DNA of 60,313 bases from Chlamydiota bacterium (GCA_013287985.1 JABDCT010000006.1:1-60313), one strand, 5' to 3'; shown: positions 32,329 through 41,543, counted from the stretch's first letter. Notes: generated by a model from the letters alone, not told the origin. Made by a program: numbers and translations.

Positions 32329-33287
32329 AAATATTGATGGGTAATATCGGTGAGCAATTGATGGAACCAATCGATGCTTGTCCAGCGAGCAGGTTTTACG
32401 AGGAGCAGCATGACATTATTGTTATGACGCCAGATAGCTTCATGCGGCCCAAATTCTTCGCTTAAATAGGCGTGATAAATGTCTATTCCATTAATGGATA
32501 TCGTTTGGCTGGTGCACTTTTGATCTCCAAGAAATGGAGGATAAGGAATCGAATCGTCAGATCCATACGGAGTAATTAACAGACGTATATAGCTGCCGGG
32601 AGAACCTCGCTTTTCATAGTAATATTCTTTTTCAAATCCATTTAAAACAAATAGCGAGTTCAGGAAGTATCCGTGATCGGAAAGATTTATAGGTGCTTTT
32701 GTGGAATCGGTTGGAACAAGTGGGATAAGCGTCCACTCCTGCTTGCGAGTATAGCTCCAATAGCTGAGTGGAACAGGGGATGCATTTTTCTGATAGCGAA
32801 ACGATTGACATTGGTATGCAAAGGGCATTGCGGTAATAGTTGGATCAACGGGTTGTAAATGCCGAAAAATATCAATGAACTCATCATCACTGAAATCACC
32901 TTCGATTTCCGTTATTTCGATCGTGGTTCTCATTAAACTTAAAGAACCTGCCCGTTGTCTTCTATAGTTAAGTCCTATCCATGCAACATCTTGATCAACT
33001 AAAAAGGGTTTTGGGGCAGGTGTTTCCTCTAGAGGGGAAATCGCAGCATTCCTCCATAGGCTAGGATAATCATAGGCGGGAGGCGCCCAGTCGTATAAAA
33101 ATTGCTTAAGGGATAATTTTCTATTCGGACCTGCCAGAACGATTCGATAAGTAGCGACTATCTCTGCTGATTCAGTGCGCAACTGGTTATCGACTAGTTC
33201 CAAGTCATTTGGAAGTTTAGTCGGCTTAAAAAGCACAAAATTGCATGATTTCTGTGCGTCAATTAAATCCGAATCAAGGGCTGGCAT
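32325..33287 (-). CDS. Hypothetical protein
   Basis: A 320-aa protein without signal peptide or membrane helix. FVLFKPTKLPNDLELVDNQLR at the start and EAIWRHNNNVMLLLV with a closing helix at the end loosely recall proteins of the DUF4367/MucB type, in which paired beta-rich domains carry a 'P-x-LP' strand. The resemblance is weak. It is clearly more A+T-rich than the neighbours and pairs by a 4-bp overlap with the Cdd1-family gene. This suggests a two-gene acquired unit. Confidence 0.7.
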   Translation of the reverse strand: MPALDSDLIDAQKSCNFVLFKPTKLPNDLELVDNQLRTESAEIVATYRIVLAGPNRKLSLKQFLYDWAPPAYDYPSLWRNAAISPLEETPAPKPFLVDQDVAWIGLNYRRQRAGSLSLMRTTIEITEIEGDFSDDEFIDIFRHLQPVDPTITAMPFAYQCQSFRYQKNASPVPLSYWSYTRKQEWTLIPLVPTDSTKAPINLSDHGYFLNSLFVLNGFEKEYYYEKRGSPGSYIRLLITPYGSDDSIPYPPFLGDQKCTSQTISINGIDIYHAYLSEEFGPHEAIWRHNNNVMLLLVKPARWTSIDWFHQLLTDITHQYL

Positions 33288-33320
33288 GTAATGTATTCTA
33301 ATAGAGTTTGCATTAGTTTA

Positions 33321-34088
33321 CTAATCTTTGATTCGATCCTTCATAGAGGCCTTGAGGTATTTTTCAAGGAAGGGACGGGGAACTAAACGAGAGATGAAGA
33401 CGAGTAGGCGCGTGCGCCAGTCGAAAATATGCACGCCCTTGCCTGTTTCAATCTGCTTCCAGATCTCTGCAGCAGCAAAAGTGGTGGGCATGGATAGATG
33501 ACTTTTGCCTTTGGAGATGCCTTTGGAGGAGCGGGCTCTAAATTGCGTGTCGACTTGTCCGGGACAGGAGACGAGAACGCGCACGCCTTTTTCGCGGAGT
33601 TCTGCATCGAGGGCGCAGGAAAACTGCCGCACGAAGCCTTTGGACGCCGAATAGGTGTTGAAGAGGGGATAGGCGAAATAGCTAGCGGCCGATGAGACGT
33701 TAAGAATGGTGCCCTTTTTTTTGTGGGCGATGAGGGCTTTGGCGCCTTCCAGCGAGATCTCGACAAGGGCGTCGATGTTTAGGGCGATCATATCGAGCTG
33801 CTCAGCTGTAGATAACGAGAGAGAGTCTCCATAGAGGCCGGAGCCTGCGCTATTGATGATCAGTTTTGGAGCTTGTGCATGGAGGAGAGAGATCAACTCA
33901 CTGCGCGCCTTTTTGTCACTCAGATCAAGAGAAAGGATCTGGGTTTTATTTTTTAGCGAGGCGGCGAGTTGTTGGAGTTTGGTGAGGTTTCTGCCCGTAA
34001 GGATAAGATCGTAGCCTTTTTCTGCGAGCAGCGGAACGAGTGCTTCGCCAATCCCTGAAGTCGCACCTGTTATGAGGGCTTGAACCAT
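33321..34088 (-). CDS. Short-chain dehydrogenase/reductase
   Basis: NAD(P)-dependent oxidoreductase of the classical SDR family (255 aa). It has the cofactor motif TGATSGIG (about 8-15), with LTGRN suggesting NADP, then INSAGSG, and the catalytic Ser in VSSAASY with Tyr and Lys in YSASKG. The C-terminal LISRLVPRPFLEKYL is hydrophobic and could touch membrane. It overlaps the phosphohexomutase start region by 19 bp on the same strand. Substrate unknown. Confidence 0.9.
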   Translation of the reverse strand: MVQALITGATSGIGEALVPLLAEKGYDLILTGRNLTKLQQLAASLKNKTQILSLDLSDKKARSELISLLHAQAPKLIINSAGSGLYGDSLSLSTAEQLDMIALNIDALVEISLEGAKALIAHKKKGTILNVSSAASYFAYPLFNTYSASKGFVRQFSCALDAELREKGVRVLVSCPGQVDTQFRARSSKGISKGKSHLSMPTTFAAAEIWKQIETGKGVHIFDWRTRLLVFISRLVPRPFLEKYLKASMKDRIKD

Positions 34089-35770
34089 GCTTTTGCCGCC
34101 TCTAGTAGTTCTTTAAGCGCTTTTGAGCAGTTTGCTCGAGGCTGATTGTATTCTGCCCGTAGGCCTGCATAGATTTTGAGTTTGGGCTCCGTCCCCGAGG
34201 GGCGTATGGTGAGTTTGCCGCCGCCGGAAAGACGCATGAGGATCACATCGGATTTAGGCAGAGAATCGATGCCAGTGGAGTAGTCTTCCCACACTTCAAC
34301 GGTATACCCTGCCACGGTTTTGGGAGGTGCGAGCCGGAGTTTCTGCATCAATGTGCGCATCTTCTCCATGCTCTCTTCTTCCGCCGGAAAATCGATGGTC
34401 GCTTGCCCTTCTTCGTAGTAGCCATACTTTTTATAGATCTCTTCGAGGAAATCGATGAGGGTGCGTCCCTCCGTTTTCATGTATAGGGCGATTTCTGCGA
34501 TGAGGCAAGCGGAGGAGACGGCATCTTTGTCGCGGACTTTGTCGGTTGCTAGGTAGCCGTAGGATTCTTCGGCGCCAAAGAGGAAGGTGTGCGCTTTAGA
34601 GGTCTCCCACAGATGGATCTGCTCAGCGATGTATTTAAATCCGGTGAGCACTTCGACGCAGGTAATGCCGTAGGATTTAGCGATGGCGGCCAGGAGGTCG
34701 GTAGAGACAATCGAGGTGACGATGGCGCCATTTGCAGGGAGCTTGTTCTGCTCTTCAAGGGTGGAACAGATGTATTCGGCGCAGAGGGCTCCGATCTGAT
34801 TGCCATTTAGAATGGTGGGGGTGCCTTTGTGCATGACTGCGACGGCAACGCGGTCGGCGTCTGGGTCAGTAGCGAGCATGAGATCGGAGCGCGAGGCTTC
34901 GAGTTGCGCCAGGCCCATATGGAGCGTTTCTTTTTTCTCGGGGTTAGGGGAGGCGACAGTAGGGAAATTGCCGTCTGGTACGATCTGTTGATCGACAAGA
35001 TTGACCTGCGAAAACCCCCAGTCTTTAAAGGCTTTTGGAAGAAGTTTGATGCCTGTGCCGTGGATGGGGGTGTAGGTGATCTTGAGCGCCTGTCCGACTT
35101 TATGGTCTGCAAAGGTGCGCATCTGGATGGTGCGGATCGCTTTCAAGTAGGCGTCGTCAAGCATGCCCTCTACTTTTTCGATGAGAGGGTCTTTTTCACT
35201 GGCGCGCTTGATCTCGCTAATATCCTTGATTTTGGCCACTTCTGCAACGATGCCCTCATCGTGCGGGAAAACTACCTGTCCGCCGTCGCTCCAGTAGACT
35301 TTATAGCCGTTGTATTCTTTGGGGTTGTGCGAGGCGGTGATCATGATGCCTGCCCAGCACTGTTTGGCGCGCACGCCGAAAGAGACGAAGGGTGTGGGGC
35401 GGATGTCGGAGCAGAGCAGGGCGCCGATGCCGTTTCCGGCTAAGACGCAGGCGACTTCGCGGGCAAATTCTTCGGAATGGTGGCGTGGGTCATATCCAAT
35501 AAAGACGGCGCGCCGCTTATCCGGTTGGGGGTGGGCAAGCAGGTAGCGGGCGAGGCCTTGTGTGGCCATCTGGATGGTGTACTTGTTCATGCGCGCAGTG
35601 CCGACTCCCATCAAGCCGCGCATGCCGCCTGTCCCAAAAGCAAGCGAAGTACCAAAAGCTTCATTGAGATCGTGGGCGTTAAGGGAGAGGATGGCTTCTT
35701 TGGTCTCCTGGTCATAAGGACCATGGAGCCAGTGCTCGACTCTAGATTTGGCTTCGGGAGACAGGCTCAT
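34070..35770 (-). CDS. Phosphoglucomutase/phosphomannomutase
   Basis: Alpha-D-phosphohexomutase interconverting hexose 1- and 6-phosphates. It has the phosphoserine loop TASHNPKEYNG (about 143-153), metal loop DPDADR (about 298-303), sugar loop EESYGY (about 393), and phosphate loop RPSGTEPKLKIY (about 522-533). Length 566 aa puts it in the PGM2-like or Bacillus PgcA group. Glycogen or sugar-nucleotide metabolism is likely. It is the middle of a minus-strand series but has a 25-bp gap to the YkgJ gene upstream. Confidence 0.93.
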   Translation of the reverse strand: MSLSPEAKSRVEHWLHGPYDQETKEAILSLNAHDLNEAFGTSLAFGTGGMRGLMGVGTARMNKYTIQMATQGLARYLLAHPQPDKRRAVFIGYDPRHHSEEFAREVACVLAGNGIGALLCSDIRPTPFVSFGVRAKQCWAGIMITASHNPKEYNGYKVYWSDGGQVVFPHDEGIVAEVAKIKDISEIKRASEKDPLIEKVEGMLDDAYLKAIRTIQMRTFADHKVGQALKITYTPIHGTGIKLLPKAFKDWGFSQVNLVDQQIVPDGNFPTVASPNPEKKETLHMGLAQLEASRSDLMLATDPDADRVAVAVMHKGTPTILNGNQIGALCAEYICSTLEEQNKLPANGAIVTSIVSTDLLAAIAKSYGITCVEVLTGFKYIAEQIHLWETSKAHTFLFGAEESYGYLATDKVRDKDAVSSACLIAEIALYMKTEGRTLIDFLEEIYKKYGYYEEGQATIDFPAEEESMEKMRTLMQKLRLAPPKTVAGYTVEVWEDYSTGIDSLPKSDVILMRLSGGGKLTIRPSGTEPKLKIYAGLRAEYNQPRANCSKALKELLEAAKAWFKPS

Positions 35771-35795
35771 ATCTGGAGCCTAACAAAAGAGGGCT

Positions 35796-36197
35796 CTATT
35801 CCTCAAGAACTTGCTTGATGCGTTTTAAAGAGACAAGAGGAGCATCGGAATTGATCCCTTCGCAGCGCTTAGCGGTCCCTTCCCACGCCTCTTTAGTGGC
35901 GAGGTTCTCCGGCCAGAAGGGGAAGGTGCCACACTGTTTGGGGCGGGCCTTATAGACGCGGCACTGCTTGCCTTCCAGAAAGATGCAGTCAAAGGTGCGG
36001 GGCATTTCGAGCAGAGCGTAATGGTCATCGACGAAACGCGTGTAGCGTTTTAGAAACTCTTGTCTGGAGAGTTTTAGTTCTGTCGAAAGGTTTTCGATAT
36101 CTGCCTCATCGAGCCAGACATAGCCGGGTTCGCCTGTGCAGCATTTGCCGCATTGGGTGCATCCAAAGCGGAGGCCTTCTTCTTTTATCCATTCCAT
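35796..36197 (-). CDS. YkgJ family cysteine-cluster protein
   Basis: A 133-aa protein with CTQCGKCCTGEPGYVWL (C-x2-C-x2-CC near residues 14-21) and a second set of cysteines in FDCIFLEGKQC and PKQCGTFPF. The pattern fits the YkgJ/UPF0153 zinc- or iron-chelating cluster family. Function unknown. Its start overlaps the phosphoesterase stop by 13 bp. Confidence 0.9.
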   Translation of the reverse strand: MEWIKEEGLRFGCTQCGKCCTGEPGYVWLDEADIENLSTELKLSRQEFLKRYTRFVDDHYALLEMPRTFDCIFLEGKQCRVYKARPKQCGTFPFWPENLATKEAWEGTAKRCEGINSDAPLVSLKRIKQVLEE

Positions 36198-37069
36198 TTG
36201 AACTGCCTCTTATTTGTCTGCGTCCAACCGCCCTCCCACTGGTAGAGGTCGATCTGGACACCTTTGTTGTCGAGGTGGAAGAGGTGGAAAGCGCTTGAAT
36301 CCTTCTCTACGCTGCTGCCCGTATCGGAGAGGATAGGGAGTTGATTGGGACGCAGGTCGGCAAGGGTTTGGCGATGGGTATGGCCATGCAGATAAAGGAC
36401 GATGTTGGGATGGCGTGTGATCAACGCCCGCAGCGCTTTGGCGCGCACGAGCTGCTTGTTCGGAGGATCATTTTGGAAGAAGGGGAAGTGGTTGAGCAGG
36501 ATGATCTTGTCGTGGCTGGGGATTTCGGAGAGAACTTTTTCGAGCTCGGTTTCGATCTCTTCCGAAAACACTCCCTGCGAAGAGATGAGAGAGGTGGAGC
36601 GCGCCGTATCGAGGCCCACGATCCAAAATCCGTTGGCCAGCTGCATCGCGGTCACTTTATGGTCGCGCAGATTGACCCGCGCTCTTTCATCAAAGACAGG
36701 GGGGAAATAGCGGTAGAAAAGCTGTTTTTTATAGGCAGAGCCCGTGTACTGGTCGTGGTTGCCGGGAATGGCCAGCACTTTTATCCCTGCGCGCGAGAAG
36801 TGGGAGAAGAGCTCCGCTGCCTGCTCAAATTCTCTTTCTTGAGCCGTGACGGAGAAGTCTCCCGTTACAGCTAGATAGTCGACTTCGTGAGAGCGCAAAA
36901 GATCAATCAGCGGAAGTAAGCGCTCGTGGCAGAAATCCCTTTTCCTCGAGAAAAGGAGGTTGAGGTTTCCTAGCCAGCGCTTAGAAAAAAATTGCGAAGG
37001 ATTATATGTGGGCTCGCCAAAATGCAGGTCGGAGACCTGGGCAAGTCTAATAACTGACGAACTCTTCAC
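36185..37069 (-). CDS. Calcineurin-like metallophosphoesterase
   Basis: Dinuclear-metal phosphoesterase (294 aa). It has SDLHFGEP (residues 13-20), VTGDFS (about 70), PGNHDQYTG (about 101), LNHFPF (about 196) and LHGHTHR (about 232), all motifs of the family. The layout is like cyclic-nucleotide or UDP-sugar phosphodiesterases. There is no signal peptide. The GTG start shares one base with the stop of the basic protein (TAGTG). Confidence 0.9.
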   Translation of the reverse strand: MKSSSVIRLAQVSDLHFGEPTYNPSQFFSKRWLGNLNLLFSRKRDFCHERLLPLIDLLRSHEVDYLAVTGDFSVTAQEREFEQAAELFSHFSRAGIKVLAIPGNHDQYTGSAYKKQLFYRYFPPVFDERARVNLRDHKVTAMQLANGFWIVGLDTARSTSLISSQGVFSEEIETELEKVLSEIPSHDKIILLNHFPFFQNDPPNKQLVRAKALRALITRHPNIVLYLHGHTHRQTLADLRPNQLPILSDTGSSVEKDSSAFHLFHLDNKGVQIDLYQWEGGWTQTNKRQFKWNG

Positions 37070-37455
37070 TACTTTTTCTTGCGGAGCTTGGCTGTGAGAG
37101 TCTTGCCTCTGGATTTACTTTGGACGACCACAGTTTTTAACCAGCGGACGCCTTCGGGCTTTACGTGGGCAGGAGTTGAGGTATTCTCATCGAACTCAAT
37201 CCCTGGCGTGGTGCGTTTGGAGTGTTTTGTAATCTTTTTCTTTTTTGTAATCTCCATCTTTTTGACAAGAGATTTGACAGTAGTTTCATCCCCTTTGACT
37301 GTCTTTTTAGGATATTTCTTGAGGACGCTTTTTACTGAAAGTTCTTTGGTAGTAGGAGAAGGTTCTTCTATAACGAGATCTTTTTGCGCTTTTTTAATCT
37401 CTTTTGAGCTTTTCTTGCGCGCGGCATTAGTTAGTGGCTTGCGATTGTGATTCAT
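37069..37455 (-). CDS. Lysine-rich basic protein
   Basis: A 128-aa protein with more than a quarter Lys+Arg, with runs such as KKMEITKKKKITKHSKRT and a C-terminal KLRKKK, and no predicted globular core except WLKTVVVQSK. It resembles chlamydial histone-like or low-complexity nucleic-acid-binding proteins only in composition. It ends on the first base of the phosphoesterase start. The region is more A+T-rich than average. Confidence 0.75.
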   Translation of the reverse strand: MNHNRKPLTNAARKKSSKEIKKAQKDLVIEEPSPTTKELSVKSVLKKYPKKTVKGDETTVKSLVKKMEITKKKKITKHSKRTTPGIEFDENTSTPAHVKPEGVRWLKTVVVQSKSRGKTLTAKLRKKK

Positions 37456-37523
37456 TTTTTGTCTCCCTTTCTATTAATAATAAGGTTAAAAACCATTTCG
37501 AGCAAGAGAGCTGCCGAGGACAG

Positions 37524-38135
37524 ATGAAAAAAGATTTTTTACCTCACCCCTTTATCTGGACGCCGGTCCTGCTGGTCCTGATCGTCATATGCTATTTTTT
37601 TGTTGATAAGCCGCTCGCTTTTGCTCTGCAAGGGGTGCCATTCGAGGGAATTTACAAGGCAACGGATAGGATTATAGCTCCTTCACCCAATGTCCTGCTC
37701 TGGCCGATCATTTTTTACATCGTCTTCTTTCTGTTTAAAAAAAGAAGCGCAGGAAGAAAGATTCTATTTATCGCCCTCTGCGTCAACTGCTCCAATCTTC
37801 TTGTGGTCATTTTGAAATCAGTTTTTGGCAGATACCGCCCCTCGCTCTTATTTCAAGAAAATCTTTACGGCTTCCATTTTTTTTCTACGCACAATCCCTC
37901 GTTTCCTTCAGGGCATTCCGTGACAGTGGCAGCCGTGATGTTTGCCCTGGCTTGTTTAGATCCCAAGCGTCTTTTTCTGTATGTCGCGATAGGGTTTATC
38001 CTCGCTTTTGGAAGAGTCTTCGTCGGCGATCACTATTTAAGCGATGTTCTAGGGAGTTTTTTGGTCGCATATTGGGTAGCTCGCCTGATCTATCCTACTG
38101 TGGAGGAGTTTCATGAACAAAGACGTCGCGCTTAG
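37524..38135 (+). CDS. PAP2-type membrane phosphatase
   Basis: Lipid phosphatase of the PAP2 superfamily (203 aa, about six helices). The three motifs are present: KSVFGRYRP, PSFPSGHS and GRVFVGDHYLSD. I start at ATG 37524 (GAGGA upstream) rather than 37434, which overlaps the divergent basic protein. Substrate could be undecaprenyl or phosphatidylglycerol phosphate, or lipid A. It overlaps the SnoaL-like gene by 23 bp. Confidence 0.88.
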   Translation: MKKDFLPHPFIWTPVLLVLIVICYFFVDKPLAFALQGVPFEGIYKATDRIIAPSPNVLLWPIIFYIVFFLFKKRSAGRKILFIALCVNCSNLLVVILKSVFGRYRPSLLFQENLYGFHFFSTHNPSFPSGHSVTVAAVMFALACLDPKRLFLYVAIGFILAFGRVFVGDHYLSDVLGSFLVAYWVARLIYPTVEEFHEQRRRA

Positions 38136-38514
38136 ACTTTACAATGAGGTCTGGAACCAGAAAAAACTCGCTGTCATCGATGAGATTTTTGCTGATGACT
38201 TTGCGATCTTTGCACCCGGAATTGTCGTAACAGACAAAAAAGTGCTTAAGGAGTTCATCCATAGCTGGATGACCTCTTTTCCCGATATTCACCACGAAGT
38301 GGAGGATGTCGTCGAGCAAGGAAATAAACTAGCGCTCCGTTTCAAAGGCAAGGGCACACACCTTGGTCAATTTATGGACCTTGCCCCCACGCATAAGGGT
38401 TTCTCCTATACGGGCATGAATTTCATGCATTTTGAAGGGGGCAAGATCAAAAAACTCTGGCTCAATTCCTCTATCTTTGAGCTGGTGGCTCATCTTCGGG
38501 AGCATTCCCGATAA
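38113..38514 (+). CDS. SnoaL-like (NTF2-fold) protein
   Basis: A 133-aa single-domain protein. LYNEVWNQKKLAVIDEIFADDF at the start, PDIHHEVEDVVEQGNKLALRF and the C-terminal W-L-N-S strand fit the SnoaL-like polyketide-cyclase/ester-cyclase family of the NTF2 fold. Substrate unknown. It overlaps the upstream PAP2 gene and the convergent groEL (44 bp). Confidence 0.82.
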   Translation: MNKDVALRLYNEVWNQKKLAVIDEIFADDFAIFAPGIVVTDKKVLKEFIHSWMTSFPDIHHEVEDVVEQGNKLALRFKGKGTHLGQFMDLAPTHKGFSYTGMNFMHFEGGKIKKLWLNSSIFELVAHLREHSR

Positions 38515-40075
38515 GGGCTTCGGAAAGAAGCACGATTCCAGCAGCGGATCCCGCGAACTTAAGCGCGCTTTTGACCACTTTCAGCGGATCGATGACGCCG
38601 CTCTTGACGAGGTCTTCGACCTTGTCTGAAAGCGCGTTGTAGCCGAATGACTCTTTTTTCAGCAGCACCTCTTCCAGAAGAACGGAGCTATCTTGGCCGC
38701 AGTTCTCTACGATCTGTTTGAATGGAGATTCGCAGGCGCGCAGCACACTGCGGGCGCCGATCATCTCTTCAGCAGAGAGTTTTAGAGTATCTGCCGCTTG
38801 GCGCGCTGCACGCAGGAGCGCCACACCGCCGCCGGGGACGATTCCCTCTTCTACAGCGGCCCTAGTCGAGCTCAAGCTGTCTTGGAAAAGCTGTTTTTTC
38901 TGCTTCATCGCAGGTTCTGTCGCAGCACCGAGGCGGATCACCGCTACGCCGCCGGAGAGCTTGGCTTTGCGCTCATCGAGCTTCTCCTTGTCGTAACCTG
39001 TAGCCAGCGCGATTTCAGCCTCGATCTGTTTGAGACGCTCTTTAATGGCTTGTGCGTCGCCTGATCCGTTGATGACGGTTGTCGCATCTTTGGTGACGAG
39101 GATCTTTTCAGCAGAGCCGAGCTGACTTGTGTTGGCATCCTTGAGAGAACCGCCGGTCTCTTCAGAGATGACGGTAGCGCCTGTTAAGATCGCGATATCT
39201 TGGAGCAGGGCTTTGCGGCGATCGCCGAAGCCGGGCGCCTTCACCGCGCATACTTTAAGGGATCCGCGCAGCTTGTTGACGACGAGTGTAGAAAGAGCAT
39301 CTCCTTCGATGTCGTCAGCGATAATGAACAGTTCGCTGCCGGTGCTTGCAATAGACTGCAGAATAGGCAGGATTTCCTGAACAGAACCGATCTTTTTGTC
39401 GGTGATCAGGATCTGGGGATTTGTCATCTCCACGGTCATTGCTTCGTTGTTGGTGCAGAAATAGGAGCTGGTGTAGCCGCGGTCAAACTGCATTCCTTCC
39501 ACCATTTCAATCGTGGTGTCGGTGCTTTTGCCCTCTTCGATGCTGATGACGCCCATCTTGCCCACTTTGCGGAAGGCTTCGGCGATCAGTGTGCCGACAT
39601 CGGCATTTCCTGATGCGGAAGCAGTAGCGATGTGCGTGATCTCTTCGTCTTTTTTCACAGGAATAGCGATAGCTTCGAGTTTGGCGATGATCGCATCGAT
39701 CGCTTTTTCCATGCCGCGCTTAATCTCGATAGGGCTAGAGCCGGATGCGATGTTCTTCACGCCATTTTGGACGAGAGCTTGCAGGAGAATGATGCAGGTT
39801 GTGGTGCCATCTCCGCACTTTTCCTTCATTTTGGCAGCTACTTCTTTACCAATGGAAGCGCCCATGTTGGCGTACTGATCCTTGAGTTCGACGTCTTTGG
39901 CGATGGTATTCCCGTCGTTAGTGACGTTGGGGGCGCCCCAGCTAGCGTCGATACCGACATAGCGTCCTTTTGGGCCGAGTGTTACACCCACGACTTGAGC
40001 GAGCTGGTCGATACCTTGGCGTAGCTTGTTGCGCGCCTCTTCTTCAAAAATGAGTTCCTTTGGATTAGGTGACAT
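38471..40075 (-). CDS. groEL: GroEL chaperonin paralogue
   Basis: A 534-aa 60-kDa chaperonin. It has LGPKGRYV (about 33), DGNTIAKDV, the ATPase Asp in GDGTTT (about 89), DRGYTSSYF, and GGVAVIRLGAATE (about 400). The C terminus is APEDEPPAQR without the GGM repeat tail. No groES is adjacent. Chlamydiae carry several GroEL copies, of which only the one with groES is the main chaperonin. Position next to a CoaX-like gene recalls the CT604/CT605 (GroEL2) pair, and proximity to murF recalls CT755 (GroEL3), so which paralogue this is remains open. Key ATPase residues look intact. Confidence 0.9.
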   Translation of the reverse strand: MSPNPKELIFEEEARNKLRQGIDQLAQVVGVTLGPKGRYVGIDASWGAPNVTNDGNTIAKDVELKDQYANMGASIGKEVAAKMKEKCGDGTTTCIILLQALVQNGVKNIASGSSPIEIKRGMEKAIDAIIAKLEAIAIPVKKDEEITHIATASASGNADVGTLIAEAFRKVGKMGVISIEEGKSTDTTIEMVEGMQFDRGYTSSYFCTNNEAMTVEMTNPQILITDKKIGSVQEILPILQSIASTGSELFIIADDIEGDALSTLVVNKLRGSLKVCAVKAPGFGDRRKALLQDIAILTGATVISEETGGSLKDANTSQLGSAEKILVTKDATTVINGSGDAQAIKERLKQIEAEIALATGYDKEKLDERKAKLSGGVAVIRLGAATEPAMKQKKQLFQDSLSSTRAAVEEGIVPGGGVALLRAARQAADTLKLSAEEMIGARSVLRACESPFKQIVENCGQDSSVLLEEVLLKKESFGYNALSDKVEDLVKSGVIDPLKVVKSALKFAGSAAGIVLLSEALIGNAPEDEPPAQR

Positions 40076-40706
40076 TTGTTTCTCCTTTTAATATTTCTTG
40101 TAGTCCGATCAAGGTAAGCGCTGGATCGATGAGATCGACAAGCTCGCTTAAGTCCTCTGAAAAACTCTGCGTCATGGCGCCTGAGGCCACGACTTTTACG
40201 GAACTAGGCGACGGGTTGACCTGCCGCAGTTCGCTGATGATGCGTTCGATGGCTCCCAGCAGTCCCCAATAGAGTCCGCCGCTTAAAGGAGACTCCGGCC
40301 GCTCTAACAGAGTATCGGGTCCTGGATAGACAGCTCCGCCTATGCAGTGTCCTTGCTTGTCTAGGCAATCAAAAGTCAGCTCTTTGCGCACATTAAGCAC
40401 GATGCAGTCGTTTTGCGGATAGTGCATCAGGGCTCCGTAGAGTCTGGCGATGCGTGCAGAAGAAAGGGGAGCGTCGCCTTCAATTTTTAATTTCACAGTT
40501 TTCGGGTCCAGGAGAGGGAATCCTGCAAATGCGCCTGCAGTTTCATTGCTCTCTGAACAGACCAGTGCCCTGTGGATGGTTAGGGAAGATAACTCTGAGC
40601 GGAGAGCCTCTTCTTGAGCGGGGAGTCTAAAGCGATGGACGAGGGTTCCGCCATCGACGCAGGCGCCATAGAGGCTCGGGCGGTCTAATACAACAAGCAG
40701 GTCCAT
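40065..40706 (-). CDS. CoaX/Bvg-accessory-factor-like protein, probably without kinase activity
   Basis: A 213-aa protein with the general course of type III pantothenate kinases (GGAVYPGPDTLLERPESPLSGG near 120-142 and a C-terminal SGAM segment). The N-terminal phosphate-binding motif DxGNT is replaced by VLDRPSL, so pantothenate kinase activity is doubtful. It overlaps the groEL start by 11 bp on the same strand, which couples it to the chaperonin. Function unknown. Confidence 0.6.
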   Translation of the reverse strand: MDLLVVLDRPSLYGACVDGGTLVHRFRLPAQEEALRSELSSLTIHRALVCSESNETAGAFAGFPLLDPKTVKLKIEGDAPLSSARIARLYGALMHYPQNDCIVLNVRKELTFDCLDKQGHCIGGAVYPGPDTLLERPESPLSGGLYWGLLGAIERIISELRQVNPSPSSVKVVASGAMTQSFSEDLSELVDLIDPALTLIGLQEILKGETNVT

Positions 40707-40737
40707 AGGGGGCTATTATACCCCTCTTGACCCTTTA

Positions 40738-41523
40738 CTAAAAGTAAATCTCTTTTTTGGAAGTGCCACGGAGCTGGGCGGCCATTTTGATCGCCTCTTG
40801 TTTGGAGATGCCATATTCCTTCTGAAGGAGCTCTACGTGCTGTTGTGGCGTTAAGGCCGTGAAATCGAGTGGCGGAGCGGGGGCAATTAAGAGGACGATT
40901 TCACCTCTTAGAGTATGCTTAGAAAGCTCTTCGGCTGTGCCCTTTAAGACCTCTTCGTGGATCTTGGTCAGCTCGCGTGCGATGACAAGGGTACGCGTTG
41001 GAGCCATTTCTTTAATCAGTTCCAAGGTCTTGTAGATGCGGTTGGGGCTCTCGAAACAGATCGTCGTGCCTTCGTAGCCCAAAGCCTTTGCAAGGAGAGT
41101 GCGCTCTTCTCCCGCCTTTTTGGGCAAAAAGCCGATGAATTGAAACATCTCGGTGGGCAATCCCGAGATCGTCAGCGCCATGATGGGAGCGCACGGACCG
41201 GGAAGCGCTGAGACAAGAATACCCTCTTTCTGGCAGCGGCTGACAAGGCGTTCTCCTGGGTCGGAGATTCCAGGCGTTCCGGCATCCGAGAGCAGGGCGA
41301 TCTCTTTGCCTTCGTGGAGCTGGCGAATGATCTCGTCTTCCACCTGGGCGGCATTGAAGATGTGGTAGCTTTTGAGCGGTTTTTTAATGCCGTAAGCTTT
41401 GAGCAGAACACCGCTTGTGCGCGTATCCTCGCAGAGGATGAGATCGACGTTTTCGAGGAGCTTGCTGGCGCGAAAAGTGAAGTCGCCAAGGTTGCCAATG
41501 GGTGTGGCGATAAGATAGAGCAT
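40738..41523 (-). CDS. rsmI: 16S rRNA (cytidine1402-2'-O)-methyltransferase
   Basis: SAM-dependent methyltransferase of the tetrapyrrole methylase fold acting on 16S rRNA C1402. It has ATPIGNLGDFTFRA (6-19), EDTRTSGVLL (33-42), LLSDAGTPGISDPG (about 79-92), LPGPCAP and a C-terminal helix KQEAIKMAA. Length 261 aa. The gene starts 20 bp from tRNA-Cys on the same strand. Confidence 0.95.
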   Translation of the reverse strand: MLYLIATPIGNLGDFTFRASKLLENVDLILCEDTRTSGVLLKAYGIKKPLKSYHIFNAAQVEDEIIRQLHEGKEIALLSDAGTPGISDPGERLVSRCQKEGILVSALPGPCAPIMALTISGLPTEMFQFIGFLPKKAGEERTLLAKALGYEGTTICFESPNRIYKTLELIKEMAPTRTLVIARELTKIHEEVLKGTAEELSKHTLRGEIVLLIAPAPPLDFTALTPQQHVELLQKEYGISKQEAIKMAAQLRGTSKKEIYF

Positions 41524-41543
41524 CAGGTATAATATTTATGTGA

